64,000 nucleotides of DNA from Pararobbsia alpina (GTDB taxonomy: Bacteria > Pseudomonadota > Gammaproteobacteria > Burkholderiales > Burkholderiaceae), in contig NZ_CADIKM010000009.1 of the NCBI RefSeq assembly GCF_902859895.1, positions 62,001-126,000 of the forward strand, in the 5' to 3' direction. Every line of letters starts with the position of its first letter. Position 1 is the stretch's first letter. Position numbers and translations under genes: made by a program. Below, in pieces: positions 45,362 to 54,010 of this stretch. The notes beneath the pieces are model-generated. The model was not told the origin of the DNA. It saw only the letters and a list, made by a program, of their open reading frames with translations, and searched no databases.

Positions 45362-47290
45362 CTAAGCTCGCACCTCTTCCAGACGACTGCTCGCGAGGTG
45401 CATGCGCCCCCTGGAGGCCGCCGCGTGTTCCTTGATGAGGCGATAGACGGTATCGCCAGGCACAGTCTCTGATTCGAGCAATAGGTCGGCGATCGCGCGC
45501 AACACCGGTTCGTTGGCACGGAGCAGTGCATAGCAGGCGTCGTTCAACTCCTTGAGCAGCACGTTCGCGTGCTCGATGGCGTTCTTCAACTGCAGGCCAG
45601 CATACTCCTTTGGAAGTGCTGCAAGACTGAACAGGCTACTGTCGACGTTGAAGCCGAACTTCGACACCATGTCGAGGCCGATGCGCGACGCCTCCTGTAG
45701 ATCCTGTGCGGCACCGCTCGATGCTTCGGCGAAAATCAGCAATTCGGCGTTTCGCCCGCCGAGCAGGACCTCTATCTCGTTACGCATTTCCGTTTCGCGG
45801 TACAGATACTTGTCCTGCGTCTTTGTGACCAGTGCGACGCCCAGTGCGCCGCCTCGCGGCAGTATCGTCACTTCCTCGAGCACCCCGGTGCCAAGCAATG
45901 CGGCAACGAGTCCGTGCCCGGCTTCGTGAACGGCAATGCGAGTGCGTTCTTCTTCCGACAGCGCGCGTTCGGCACCGCTGACATCGCCAATGCGCGCAAT
46001 CTTGATCGCCTCGATGAAGTGCGTCGAGCTCACTACATCGGCGCCAGCCTTGCGCGCCACCAGACCCGCCTGATTGACGATCATCGAGAGCGTGGCGGGC
46101 GACAGGCCAGTGGTCAGGCGAGCGAGCTGGGTGAAGTCGATGTCGTTGGACTTCGCCGTTAGTTTCGCTGCGTAAAAGCGGAGGATCTCGGCGCGATCTT
46201 CGAGATCCGGCAGCCGCACCTGCACCGTGCGATCCAAACGGCCTGGGCGGCGCAACGCTTCATCGAGATTGTCGGGGTGATTCGTCGCTGCCACGATGAT
46301 CACGCCTTCATTCGACTTGAAGCCGTCCATCTCGGCCAGCAACTGGTTGATGATGCGATTGCTCTCCGCTTCTACGGGGCCGCTACCCGTGTCCGTACGC
46401 TTGCCAAGACCGTCGGCTTCGTCGATGAAGATAACGGTCGGTCCATTCTTGCGTGCCAGATCGAAGAGGTGCTTGACCTTCTGAATGCCCACGCCGTAGT
46501 ACTTCGCGCTGAAGTAGCTTCCAGTAATGGAGATGAAATTCGCGCCGCATTCGCCGGCGAGCGCCTGCGCAAGACGCGTCTTGCCTACACCCGGACCACC
46601 CGTCATCAGAATTCCGCATGGAGCGCGTACGCCCATGCCGATGAACTGGGTTGGGTCGGTCAGGTAGGCGTGCACGTCGGCAAGCGCGGCTTTCGCTTCA
46701 CCCGCGCCAATCACGTCATCGAAGCGTATTGCCGGGGACTTCTCGAGCAACATGGCCCCGCCTCTCATCTCACGGCGCATGAACCATGCGAGGCCGCCTA
46801 TCAACAGAAGTGGCAGAAGCAGGCTCAACACATCGCGCGTCTTGTCGAACACATCGGCCCAGCGTGCCATGCCCGGGTGGATGTTCGTGTCCGACAACCA
46901 GACCAACTGATACGGCGAACTGCTGCCGGCTTTCATTTCGCCAAGCAGGAGCGCATTCGAGAACGCGGCATTGTGATCGGTGACGAAGTATTTTTCGCCC
47001 CCTCTTGTCGACACGAGGATGGCGTTCCTGCTCACGCCGATCCCGACGACGTGGTCCTCGCGAAGATCACGCAACATCTCCGATGCATCCTTTTCCTCGC
47101 GAGTCCACGCAGACGCGTCGTTGCGCATCTGACTGGCGATGCCCGTCAGAGCGGCATGAGCCTTGGCGTCGCGCTGTTCATCCCGCCAATGCAGGAACAC
47201 TACCGTTGCCGTAAGCGCCGTTGCGGCCGCACCCAAAATCACGTAACGGCCAATTCGTGACCACAGTGAATTCCTTGCCGGTTTCATCAA
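45362..47290 (-). CDS. FtsH-like membrane AAA+ zinc metalloprotease
   Basis: 642 residues, the size of FtsH. Two N-terminal membrane segments (about residues 13-32 and 150-170) flank a ~110-residue periplasmic loop. AAA core: Walker A GGPGVGKTRLA, Walker B VIFIDEADGLG, arginine-finger region RRPGRLDRTVQ. Protease: zinc motif HEAGHGLVAALLG and the third-ligand Asp in SGAAQDLQEAS, so it should be active. The periplasmic loop and the AKYYGVG pore segment (FtsH has a MFVGVG-like loop) differ from housekeeping FtsH, so this is probably an accessory paralogue. Confidence 0.9.
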   Translation of the reverse strand: MMKPARNSLWSRIGRYVILGAAATALTATVVFLHWRDEQRDAKAHAALTGIASQMRNDASAWTREEKDASEMLRDLREDHVVGIGVSRNAILVSTRGGEKYFVTDHNAAFSNALLLGEMKAGSSSPYQLVWLSDTNIHPGMARWADVFDKTRDVLSLLLPLLLIGGLAWFMRREMRGGAMLLEKSPAIRFDDVIGAGEAKAALADVHAYLTDPTQFIGMGVRAPCGILMTGGPGVGKTRLAQALAGECGANFISITGSYFSAKYYGVGIQKVKHLFDLARKNGPTVIFIDEADGLGKRTDTGSGPVEAESNRIINQLLAEMDGFKSNEGVIIVAATNHPDNLDEALRRPGRLDRTVQVRLPDLEDRAEILRFYAAKLTAKSNDIDFTQLARLTTGLSPATLSMIVNQAGLVARKAGADVVSSTHFIEAIKIARIGDVSGAERALSEEERTRIAVHEAGHGLVAALLGTGVLEEVTILPRGGALGVALVTKTQDKYLYRETEMRNEIEVLLGGRNAELLIFAEASSGAAQDLQEASRIGLDMVSKFGFNVDSSLFSLAALPKEYAGLQLKNAIEHANVLLKELNDACYALLRANEPVLRAIADLLLESETVPGDTVYRLIKEHAAASRGRMHLASSRLEEVRA

Positions 47291-47845
47291 TCAATTTCCA
47301 AAATGGGCCGCATGTAGAGCGCCACGGCTAGCTTCCTGGGAAACGCGAGAGGTGAACGGGCCCGTCGCTGGCGCGCGCACCGCCTGCCGGAGGCTGCAAC
47401 ATCAGATCGGCGCACGGCTGATCCGCTAGATGTCTCGGGGCGTCGAAATGACCGAGGCAGGCATGCTGTTGCTCAATGTCCGGCTTGACTCAAGGTACAT
47501 GTGTAAGGTAGGCAAAACCATACTACCAACGGTCAGGACTGCTTCTACATCCGGGTAGCGATCTCATACATACGTATAGCGCGCGCAGTCGGGCGAAGCA
47601 CGCTTAGTGGGTCCGCCGCTGGTCGGACTGCATCCTGCGCAAGTCGTAGCGGCGCGCGCAACGGCCTCCCGGATCCTGCGGGCTCTGTCGTTCGTCTCGC
47701 AGCACACCGTGCAAGCAAGCGGCGGACACCCCAAGAGGTGCCGCTCGCGGCGCTGGGTACCTGAACCGCTACTTGACAGCCCGTTTCCACCAGCTATGGT
47801 CAGTAATACGGGTCGCACCAGAACAAGCATCCAACGGGATATCCG
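47291..47845. other. Intergenic region upstream of the GltS-like gene
   Basis: 555 bases between divergent FtsH-like and GltS-like genes. Short frames on both strands show no family features. The best signal is a sigma-70-like promoter at 47773-47800. Confidence 0.45.
47773..47800 (+). promoter_or_regulatory. Candidate sigma-70 promoter for the gltS-TAXI operon
   Basis: A perfect -35 box TTGACA (47773-47778) is followed after 16 bases by TATGGT (47795-47800). It is 46 bases before the GltS start codon, a normal leader length. Assignment is by consensus and position. Confidence 0.55.
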
Positions 47846-49033
47846 ATGAATCTTGACCCCCTTAGCTCCTTGCTGGCGGCTGTAGTTGTCCTGTTGATCG
47901 GTACGCTGGTCAATCGCAGGGTCGCCGTGCTGTCGAGATACAACATCCCGGATCCCATTACCGGCGGCCTGCTGTTCGCGGTGCTTGCCGCGCTGGTCTT
48001 AGAGACCACGGATTTCAAGGTCACCATCGACCAGAGCATCAAGCCGGTGCTGCTGCTGATGTTCTTCGGCGGCGTGGGGCTGGGCGCCGACTTGCGCACA
48101 CTCCGGCGCGGCGGCAAGGCGCTCATCATTTTCCTGATCATCCTGTTTCCCTACATCGTCGTGCAGAATGCGGTCGGCGTCGCGATGGCAAAGGCCCTGG
48201 ACCTGCACCCGATCTTCGGGCTGGTCGGCGGCTCGATCACCCTCGTCGGCGGCCACGGTACCGGCGCAGCCTACGCCGAACGCTTCGCGGAAGTGAACAA
48301 CCTTCAGTCCGTGATGGACCTGTCGATGACCGTGGCCACGCTGGGCCTGATTGTCGGCGGCATCATCGCCGGTCCGGTCGCGCAGTACCTGATTACGCAA
48401 TACCGGCTGCGAAGCGAGGCGAAGGAAGCCGCGAGCGACCGCGCACAGGAAGTGGCGACGCCCATTGCCACCGTTGGCGCGATCGGCGCGCTCGCCGGCA
48501 TTTTCGCTGCGGTCGTCTTCAGCCGGTGGCTGGCTGCGCAGGTCTCCGGCGGCGCGATCACGATACCGGCTTTCCTGTGGTGCATGATGACCGGCATCGC
48601 CATTCGCAACCTGAGCCCCTTCATTGGCCTGCGCTTCGACGACCGCGCCACAGAACTCATCGCGAACGTGTGCCTGTCGCTGTTCCTGGTGATGACGATG
48701 ATGGCGCTCGACCTGGTCGAAGTGGTGCTCTCGGCAGGGCCATTCCTTGCCATCATTGCCATGCAGGTGGTGTTCATCGTCCTGTACGTTGTCTTTATCT
48801 GCTTTCGCTTCATGGGCCGCGACTACGAGGCGGCAGTCACCTCTGCGGCGTTCATTGGCTTCAATATGGGCTCCACCGCAACCGCGATGGCGAACATGCA
48901 GGCGATCACCGCGAAGCACGGACCTGCGCCGACCAGCTACCTGATCGCTCCACTCGCCGGTGCGTTCTTCGTCGACCTGATGAACGCCTTTGTGCTGACG
49001 TTGTTGCTTGCGCTGCCGTTCATGGGAGGTTGA
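47846..49033 (+). CDS. Sodium/glutamate symporter (GltS family)
   Basis: 395 residues, close to the 401 of E. coli GltS, with about ten to twelve membrane segments in two inverted halves. Family landmarks include ITGGLLFAVLAAL early, GGSITLVGGHGTGAAYAERF in the first pore motif and GFNMGSTATAMANMQAIT in the second. It should import an anionic amino acid or dicarboxylate with sodium. Its last codons contain the GGAGG that serves the next gene, so it is translationally coupled to a TAXI-type binding protein, an unusual partner for a symporter that normally works alone. Confidence 0.93.
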   Translation: MNLDPLSSLLAAVVVLLIGTLVNRRVAVLSRYNIPDPITGGLLFAVLAALVLETTDFKVTIDQSIKPVLLLMFFGGVGLGADLRTLRRGGKALIIFLIILFPYIVVQNAVGVAMAKALDLHPIFGLVGGSITLVGGHGTGAAYAERFAEVNNLQSVMDLSMTVATLGLIVGGIIAGPVAQYLITQYRLRSEAKEAASDRAQEVATPIATVGAIGALAGIFAAVVFSRWLAAQVSGGAITIPAFLWCMMTGIAIRNLSPFIGLRFDDRATELIANVCLSLFLVMTMMALDLVEVVLSAGPFLAIIAMQVVFIVLYVVFICFRFMGRDYEAAVTSAAFIGFNMGSTATAMANMQAITAKHGPAPTSYLIAPLAGAFFVDLMNAFVLTLLLALPFMGG

Positions 49034-49035
49034 CC

Positions 49036-50529
49036 ATGCGCGCCACCATCGCCGTGCTCCTGGCGGTCTGCATGACCGTATTCCTGGCTGGCTGCGGCGG
49101 CGGCCCGGATGTCACAAGCCTGCGGGCCGGGGTCAACGCTCGTCTGGCCCAGGCGCTGCCCGCCGGGACCGTGGAGCTGGTCGGCCTCGAGCGGCGAGGC
49201 TCCAAGGCGGACACAAAGGCGCCCGCGGGCGAGACGCGCAGGACCGTCTATTTCGATGCGCAGCTGCGGCTCGCGCGCGACTTCAATTTCGGCGGGTGGG
49301 ACGCGCCGGGCGTCGCCGGCCTGGTTTCCGCGCTGGGCGCGGGCCCGAAGGGCATTTCCGGTGTGACCTCGGGCGGCAACAAGGCGGGCGACATCATCCG
49401 CGCCCACGGTACGGCGCTCTTCAAGCGCGAGGGGGATCGGTGGATCGCGGTCACGTCCGGCGGCTACCGGCCGGCCGAGGCGCCGGGCTATGCCACCAAC
49501 GCTGCGCCAGGCGCCGCGGCCATCCTGGATGCGATGCGCAAGGTGGTCGATTCGGTTCCGAAGGACGCTTCGCCCGCCGAGCAAGCAGCGATACAGCAGG
49601 AGCTATCAGCGGCCTACGCCAACATTCGCTCACGGCTTGCGCGCGCGGCGGACGGCTACGCCATCGCTGCCGGCGCGGAGCACGGACAGTACCTACGCTT
49701 CGCCCGCGCGCTGGCCGATGAAACCAAGGTGCGGGTGGTGCCCCTGATCACGCGCGGCGGCGAAGAGAACCTGCGTCTGCTGCGGGCGGGCAAGGTCTCC
49801 GTTGCGCTTGCGCAGGGCGATGCCGCGCTCGATGCCTATGAGGGCAAGGGCTCCTTTGTCGCGGACGGGCCGTACGCTTCGCTGCGAGCGGTAGGAAGCT
49901 TGTATCCGGAAGCCGTCCATGTTTTGGTGCGGGCCGACGACTCGCTCACATCGCTCGCGGATTTGCGCGGCCACAAGGTCGCCATAGGCGAACCGGGCTC
50001 GGCGTCGCGCCTCACCGCGCTGCGCGTGCTCGAGGCGCATGGGCTTGGCCTGAAGGACATAGCGCCGCAGGAATTGAGCATCGGCGCCGCGCTGGTGGCG
50101 CTACGTCAGAAGCAGGTCGATGTCGTGATCCAGGTGATCGGCGTGCCGGCGGACAGCGTGCGCGACGCGCTTACGGACGTACCGATGCGGCTGTTGCCGC
50201 TCTCGGAGCGCGGCATTGCCGCGTTGGCTAGCGCGAATCCCGCGTACTTTCCCTACACGCTCTCGCGGGGCGTCTACCCGAACCAGCAGCAGGACGTGCA
50301 TACCGTCGCGACCGCGGCGCTGCTCCTCACGGCTACCGACCTTTCCGATTCGGAGGTGGCCGCCCTCACCCGCCTGGTTTTCGCGAACGGCAACGATCTC
50401 GCGGCGCGCGGCAGCGCGCAAGGCGCGCAGGTTTCCGCAGCGACGGCGTTGCAAGGGCTGCCTGTGCCCCAGCATCTCGCCGCGTCAAAGGCACTCGATG
50501 CGATGACCGGTGGCGTCAAGCGTGAGTAG
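49036..50529 (+). CDS. TAXI-family (TRAP-associated) solute-binding lipoprotein with extra N-terminal domain
   Basis: 497 residues from ATG at 49036; GGAGG at 49025-49029 lies within the GltS gene. A lipoprotein signal ends at LAGCGGG (Cys20). Residues ~25-165 form an extra domain (TVYFDAQLRLARDFNFGGWD) that I do not recognise. From ~190 on it is a TAXI-type binding protein: IAAGAEHGQYLRFARALAD, LRLLRAGKVSVALAQGDAAL, LRGHKVAIGEPGSASRLTAL and YPEAVHVLVRAD. TAXI proteins serve TRAP transporters, but no DctQ/DctM-type membrane protein is nearby. The obvious partner is the coupled GltS symporter. Confidence 0.88.
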   Translation: MRATIAVLLAVCMTVFLAGCGGGPDVTSLRAGVNARLAQALPAGTVELVGLERRGSKADTKAPAGETRRTVYFDAQLRLARDFNFGGWDAPGVAGLVSALGAGPKGISGVTSGGNKAGDIIRAHGTALFKREGDRWIAVTSGGYRPAEAPGYATNAAPGAAAILDAMRKVVDSVPKDASPAEQAAIQQELSAAYANIRSRLARAADGYAIAAGAEHGQYLRFARALADETKVRVVPLITRGGEENLRLLRAGKVSVALAQGDAALDAYEGKGSFVADGPYASLRAVGSLYPEAVHVLVRADDSLTSLADLRGHKVAIGEPGSASRLTALRVLEAHGLGLKDIAPQELSIGAALVALRQKQVDVVIQVIGVPADSVRDALTDVPMRLLPLSERGIAALASANPAYFPYTLSRGVYPNQQQDVHTVATAALLLTATDLSDSEVAALTRLVFANGNDLAARGSAQGAQVSAATALQGLPVPQHLAASKALDAMTGGVKRE

Positions 50530-50651
50530 CCCGACTAGTGACACTCGCGCTTTCATCGACTTACACATGACCAGGAAACGAGACCACAATCCTGTAGTGC
50601 CGTGTCGACTCTTGCACGCTATTGCCCCTTCACATCTCCCCCGAGAAAAAC

Positions 50652-51107
50652 ATGAACGTATCCGAACGCCTCGCGCAAGCGGGCCTCGAATTACCGCCGC
50701 CCGTCAACCCGCTCGGCTCCTATCGAACGGTCTCCGTTTCGGGGAACCAACTCTATGTTTCCGGTCTTGGCCCCTTCGAGGATGGCAAGCCAATCGTCGG
50801 AATCGTCGGCGGCGATATGTCTCTGGAAAGGGCTCAGCATGCGGCACGTCTGACGATGCTCATGATCTTGGCCTGCGTCGATCAGGCATGCGGGCTCGAC
50901 AACGTAGAGAGATGCAGCCGGCTGACAGTCTACGTGCGCGCTGAACAGTCGTTCACTCAGCATCCGCAAGTGGCCAATGGTGCCAGTGAGCTCTTGCTGA
51001 CGTTGTTTGGGCAAGACAGGCTTCCGGCTCGAAGCGCGCTGGGCGTGCACACCTTGCCGATGGGCATGCCGGTCGAGATCGACAGCATCTTCGAGTTGAA
51101 GCGCTAA
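50652..51107 (+). CDS. RidA/YjgF/Rid family protein
   Basis: 151 residues from MNVSERLAQAGLELPP. It resembles the longer Rid subgroup (YjgH/UK114-like), with VSVSGNQLYVSGLGPFEDGK and the C-terminal MGMPVEIDSIFELKR. RidA itself deaminates reactive enamines using a conserved Arg; here the matching region RSALGVHTLPMGMPVEIDS carries an Arg earlier and no clear RxxV-type Arg, so deaminase activity is uncertain. It stands alone after the transporter operon. Confidence 0.85.
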   Translation: MNVSERLAQAGLELPPPVNPLGSYRTVSVSGNQLYVSGLGPFEDGKPIVGIVGGDMSLERAQHAARLTMLMILACVDQACGLDNVERCSRLTVYVRAEQSFTQHPQVANGASELLLTLFGQDRLPARSALGVHTLPMGMPVEIDSIFELKR

Positions 51108-51220
51108 GAATCTGCCGAGTCACACGATACGCCGCCCTGTGTGACGGTTACGATTGCACATCCTTGTTCTCGGGCGCATTGCTGCTCGCATGTGCCCTGG
51201 AAAAGATCACGGAAAAGCGC

Positions 51221-52339
51221 ATGAATGACAACCGGCAAGGCTCTGCGGATCTTCGTTGGAAATTTCTCCGGGGCATCCTGCTGCCAGTAGCGGCCGTTGG
51301 CCGTTGGCTGGACCGGGTTGACCCCGGTACGCACCGTCGAATCAAAGGGTTGCGGCTCGTGACGGCGTACGGCATCGCGGCAGCACTCGGGACGTTGCAG
51401 GATATTGCCCACAGCGTGCCCAGCAGCATCTCGCTGGGTTACCTTGCCGGAAGTTTCGCTCTTTGGGCGAGCGTGTCCGAGGGGAAGGCGACGCGCGTCG
51501 AGTCGAGCCGTGATCTCATGCTGCTGAGTCTTGCCGCCGCGCTAGGCGCAGTCCTGTTCGTGGTTCTTTCCCGGCCGTTGCAACTTGTGGGTCGAGCGGA
51601 ACCGGAACTGGTTCTCGTGACCGGTGCGTTTCTGGTCGGATATCTCAAACGATTCGGCATTCTGGGCGCAGGAATCGGATCGCAAATCTTTATTGGGGAG
51701 TTGCTCGCATACGGCGCCCGTCTGACGACTGACGATCTTTGGGCTATTGGGGTTGCCGCGCTGATCGCCGCGCTGGCGTCGGTCGTGCCACGCGTGCTAA
51801 GCGGCCCCGCAGAGCGGCCCGTCGCGGTGGCGGCGCTCGCTGCCGGACCGGCACCCGCTCCCGGGAGGCGCTCGCCTGAGTTGTTCATGGGACTGCAGGC
51901 GGCCATCGGCGCGTTGATCATCGTCGCCCTGAACGGCTTGATTGGCCTCGAGGAGTCTGCCTGGGCGATCACCGCGTGCACCTATGTCGTCGCAGGCTCA
52001 GCGACCGGCACGATACAACGTGTGCGTCGCCGGATTCTGGGTACGTTGATTGGCGTTCCATTAGGTCTCGCCTGTCTGCCGATTGCTGAGCATGCGCCCC
52101 TGCTGATCTGGGCTGCAGCCGCACTCGCGATGGTAGTGTATGCGATGGCCTTACCAGAGCGTTACGACATCGCCTGTGCAGCGTTCGCTTTCACGTTAAT
52201 TGTGACGCTTGCCGCAAGTGGTGTGCATTCAGTCGCCCTGCTTGCAGCCCGTGCCTGGGAGACGCTTCTCGGCGGGTCAGTCGGCCTGGTTGCCGCCATG
52301 ATCATTTTTCCGCTCCAATCTTCGGGCTCCAAGAAATAG
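51221..52339 (+). CDS. FUSC-like integral membrane protein (aromatic acid exporter-like)
   Basis: 372 residues from MNDNRQGSADLRWKF. Two sets of about five membrane helices: ~40-190 and ~230-365, split by a hydrophilic linker (RPVAVAALAAGPAPAPGRRS). The second half with SAWAITACTYVVAGSATGTI and RVRRRILGTLIGVPLG matches the FUSC-type repeat of aromatic-acid and fusaric-acid exporters. The usual cytoplasmic domain between the halves is missing, so it is a short variant. Substrate unknown. Confidence 0.8.
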   Translation: MNDNRQGSADLRWKFLRGILLPVAAVGRWLDRVDPGTHRRIKGLRLVTAYGIAAALGTLQDIAHSVPSSISLGYLAGSFALWASVSEGKATRVESSRDLMLLSLAAALGAVLFVVLSRPLQLVGRAEPELVLVTGAFLVGYLKRFGILGAGIGSQIFIGELLAYGARLTTDDLWAIGVAALIAALASVVPRVLSGPAERPVAVAALAAGPAPAPGRRSPELFMGLQAAIGALIIVALNGLIGLEESAWAITACTYVVAGSATGTIQRVRRRILGTLIGVPLGLACLPIAEHAPLLIWAAAALAMVVYAMALPERYDIACAAFAFTLIVTLAASGVHSVALLAARAWETLLGGSVGLVAAMIIFPLQSSGSKK

Positions 52340-52372
52340 GCTGAGTGAAGCGCGCGAAGAGACTGGCCGAGA

Positions 52373-53617
52373 TCAATACACCTTGAAGCTTTCGGTGCGT
52401 GCCATCACTGCCAGTCCGATAACGGCAATACCCGCGAAGAGCGCTGGCAGCAGGAAGACATTGGGCAGGCCCAAGAATGCAACCCCGAAGCCGCCCGCGA
52501 CGCCTCCTAACGCCGAGGCGAGAGCCGTCGAGCTCATGAAGATTGCCGACGCCGTCGCTACCGCGTTGGGAAGCAGGCGTTGAGCGACGATGATGCCCAG
52601 AACCACGAATATGCCCCAAACACCACCCATGAGGATCTGTCCGGCGAACATGCCCACTGCGGACGACCAGAGCGCAAAGCAAAGATTGGCAAACACCCCC
52701 ATGGAGGCCGCGATACACATCAACCACACGTTGCCAAGTTTGCGGCCCAGCCCGATGCTGAAGGGCATGATGAGCAGCTCGATGAATGGCTGTATCCCGA
52801 TGACCGCTCCCCGTACTGCCGGACTTAGCTTGAGGTGTTCTTCCATGTGGATCAGCAGGAATCCGTACTTCACCGGCTCCCCCGCGTAGACCAAGACGAA
52901 GAGTCCTGTGAACGTCAGCAGTGGAAGCATGGCACGTAGGCTGGAGTGACGCGCGGGCTCACTCGCCGACTCCGGCTTGAGCTTGATGGTCGGATTCAGC
53001 GTTCCGAGAGGTGCAATCTGTAAAAGCATGCAGATGGCGGTCATCCAAAGCATGGGGCGCAGGCCATAGGCAGCCGCCAGCCACGCTCCTAAGACAGGAC
53101 CGACGATCCATCCGCCGGTAAGCGCCATACGGATGATGGCAACGACACTTTCATTTGCGTTGTCGGGCTTGTGGCTGAGTTCATCGTGGACGGCCGCAAA
53201 AATTTGCGAGGCGGTAGCACCGGAAACGGCCAGCAAAGCGACGGCGATGATGAAGGGCATCCAGACCGAAGTAGAGAGGGCCAGCCCTGCCCAGCCCACA
53301 AAGCCCGCCGCAGCACACATGCGAAAAAGACCGAGGCGATTCCCTGTGTGATCGGAGTAGCGGCCGACGAAATACCCCGCGACTGGAGCTGCAAGGCTGG
53401 TCAAGTAATAGAATCCCGCCAACGGCAGCGAGGCGCCGAGTTCCTTCGCCAAGAACAGAACGATCTGTGGAGCAGCCGCTGACGTGCCGAGACCCGACAG
53501 AAACATCGCAATCGTTGCGCCGAGAAGTAGCCTCGAAGCTGCAACTTGACGCAACGCAGATTGACTACCGGTTCGGTCAGACATCGTGACAGATTGACTA
53601 CCGCTTTGCTCAGACAT
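52373..53617 (-). CDS. MFS transporter, sugar-efflux (SetA/SotB) like
   Basis: About 414 residues with twelve membrane helices and the MFS loop FVGRYSDHTGNRLG. The arrangement with VHDELSHKPDNANESVVAI in the middle resembles sugar efflux transporters of the Set family. The N-terminus contains a short tandem repeat (MSEQSGSQSVT, MSDRTGSQSA) encoded by a 33-bp DNA duplication, so either methionine (53617 or 53584) could start the protein. A third in-frame option at 53683 has no support. Confidence 0.87.
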   Translation of the reverse strand: MSEQSGSQSVTMSDRTGSQSALRQVAASRLLLGATIAMFLSGLGTSAAAPQIVLFLAKELGASLPLAGFYYLTSLAAPVAGYFVGRYSDHTGNRLGLFRMCAAAGFVGWAGLALSTSVWMPFIIAVALLAVSGATASQIFAAVHDELSHKPDNANESVVAIIRMALTGGWIVGPVLGAWLAAAYGLRPMLWMTAICMLLQIAPLGTLNPTIKLKPESASEPARHSSLRAMLPLLTFTGLFVLVYAGEPVKYGFLLIHMEEHLKLSPAVRGAVIGIQPFIELLIMPFSIGLGRKLGNVWLMCIAASMGVFANLCFALWSSAVGMFAGQILMGGVWGIFVVLGIIVAQRLLPNAVATASAIFMSSTALASALGGVAGGFGVAFLGLPNVFLLPALFAGIAVIGLAVMARTESFKVY

Positions 53618-53622
53618 CGTGA
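53557..53622. repeat. 33-bp tandem duplication spanning the MFS start codon
   Basis: Copy A is 53557-53589 and copy B is 53590-53622; they share 30 of 33 bases, differing only in the middle. Each contains TCAGACATCGTGA, which on the minus strand places an ATG and its preceding bases in both copies. Being a multiple of three, it preserves the frame and adds 11 residues. Confidence 0.85.
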
Positions 53623-54010
53623 GACGAACCCCCGGGTTATGCTCGTCAACTTGTTCGGCAACGACGGTCCGTCCGGCGCGCACGCTGGAGATTATCGCGA
53701 CCGCCTCTCGATTGCTATGGTCAGGTCGAACTGGTCACTTCCGCATTGCCGAAACAACGGGCTAAAGCTTGAAATTGAAAACGCTTGAGCAGTCCGCGTT
53801 GGTCAACCGCGGTCATCCGATCCGGCGGTCGCGATGGCCGCAACTTGCCGGACTCAGACGGACGACGACCGTCCCAGATCGACGCGTCTCCGTCGTTCAA
53901 GTCTACGCTATCGCCATGGCCGCTTCCTGGGGGTACAGCAGTCATTCTTTAGCAGCGGCAGCAATCCCATCCGGGTCCCTCCGAAAACGGGCACTTTCCG
54001 CCTTCGTCGG
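53623..54010. other. Gene-free interval between the MFS start and the sigma-54 regulator
   Basis: About 390 bases. Short frames on both strands show no family features. Since both flanking genes are on the minus strand, it should contain the MFS promoter and the terminator of the regulator; neither is evident. Confidence 0.4.

Noticed and set aside
46277-47260. 327-codon plus-strand frame inside the FtsH-like gene
   Set aside because: Antisense shadow of the AAA protease, which has complete catalytic motifs.
48526-49035. 170-codon N-terminal extension of the TAXI lipoprotein
   Set aside because: Lies out of frame within gltS; the lipoprotein signal and GGAGG place the start at 49036.
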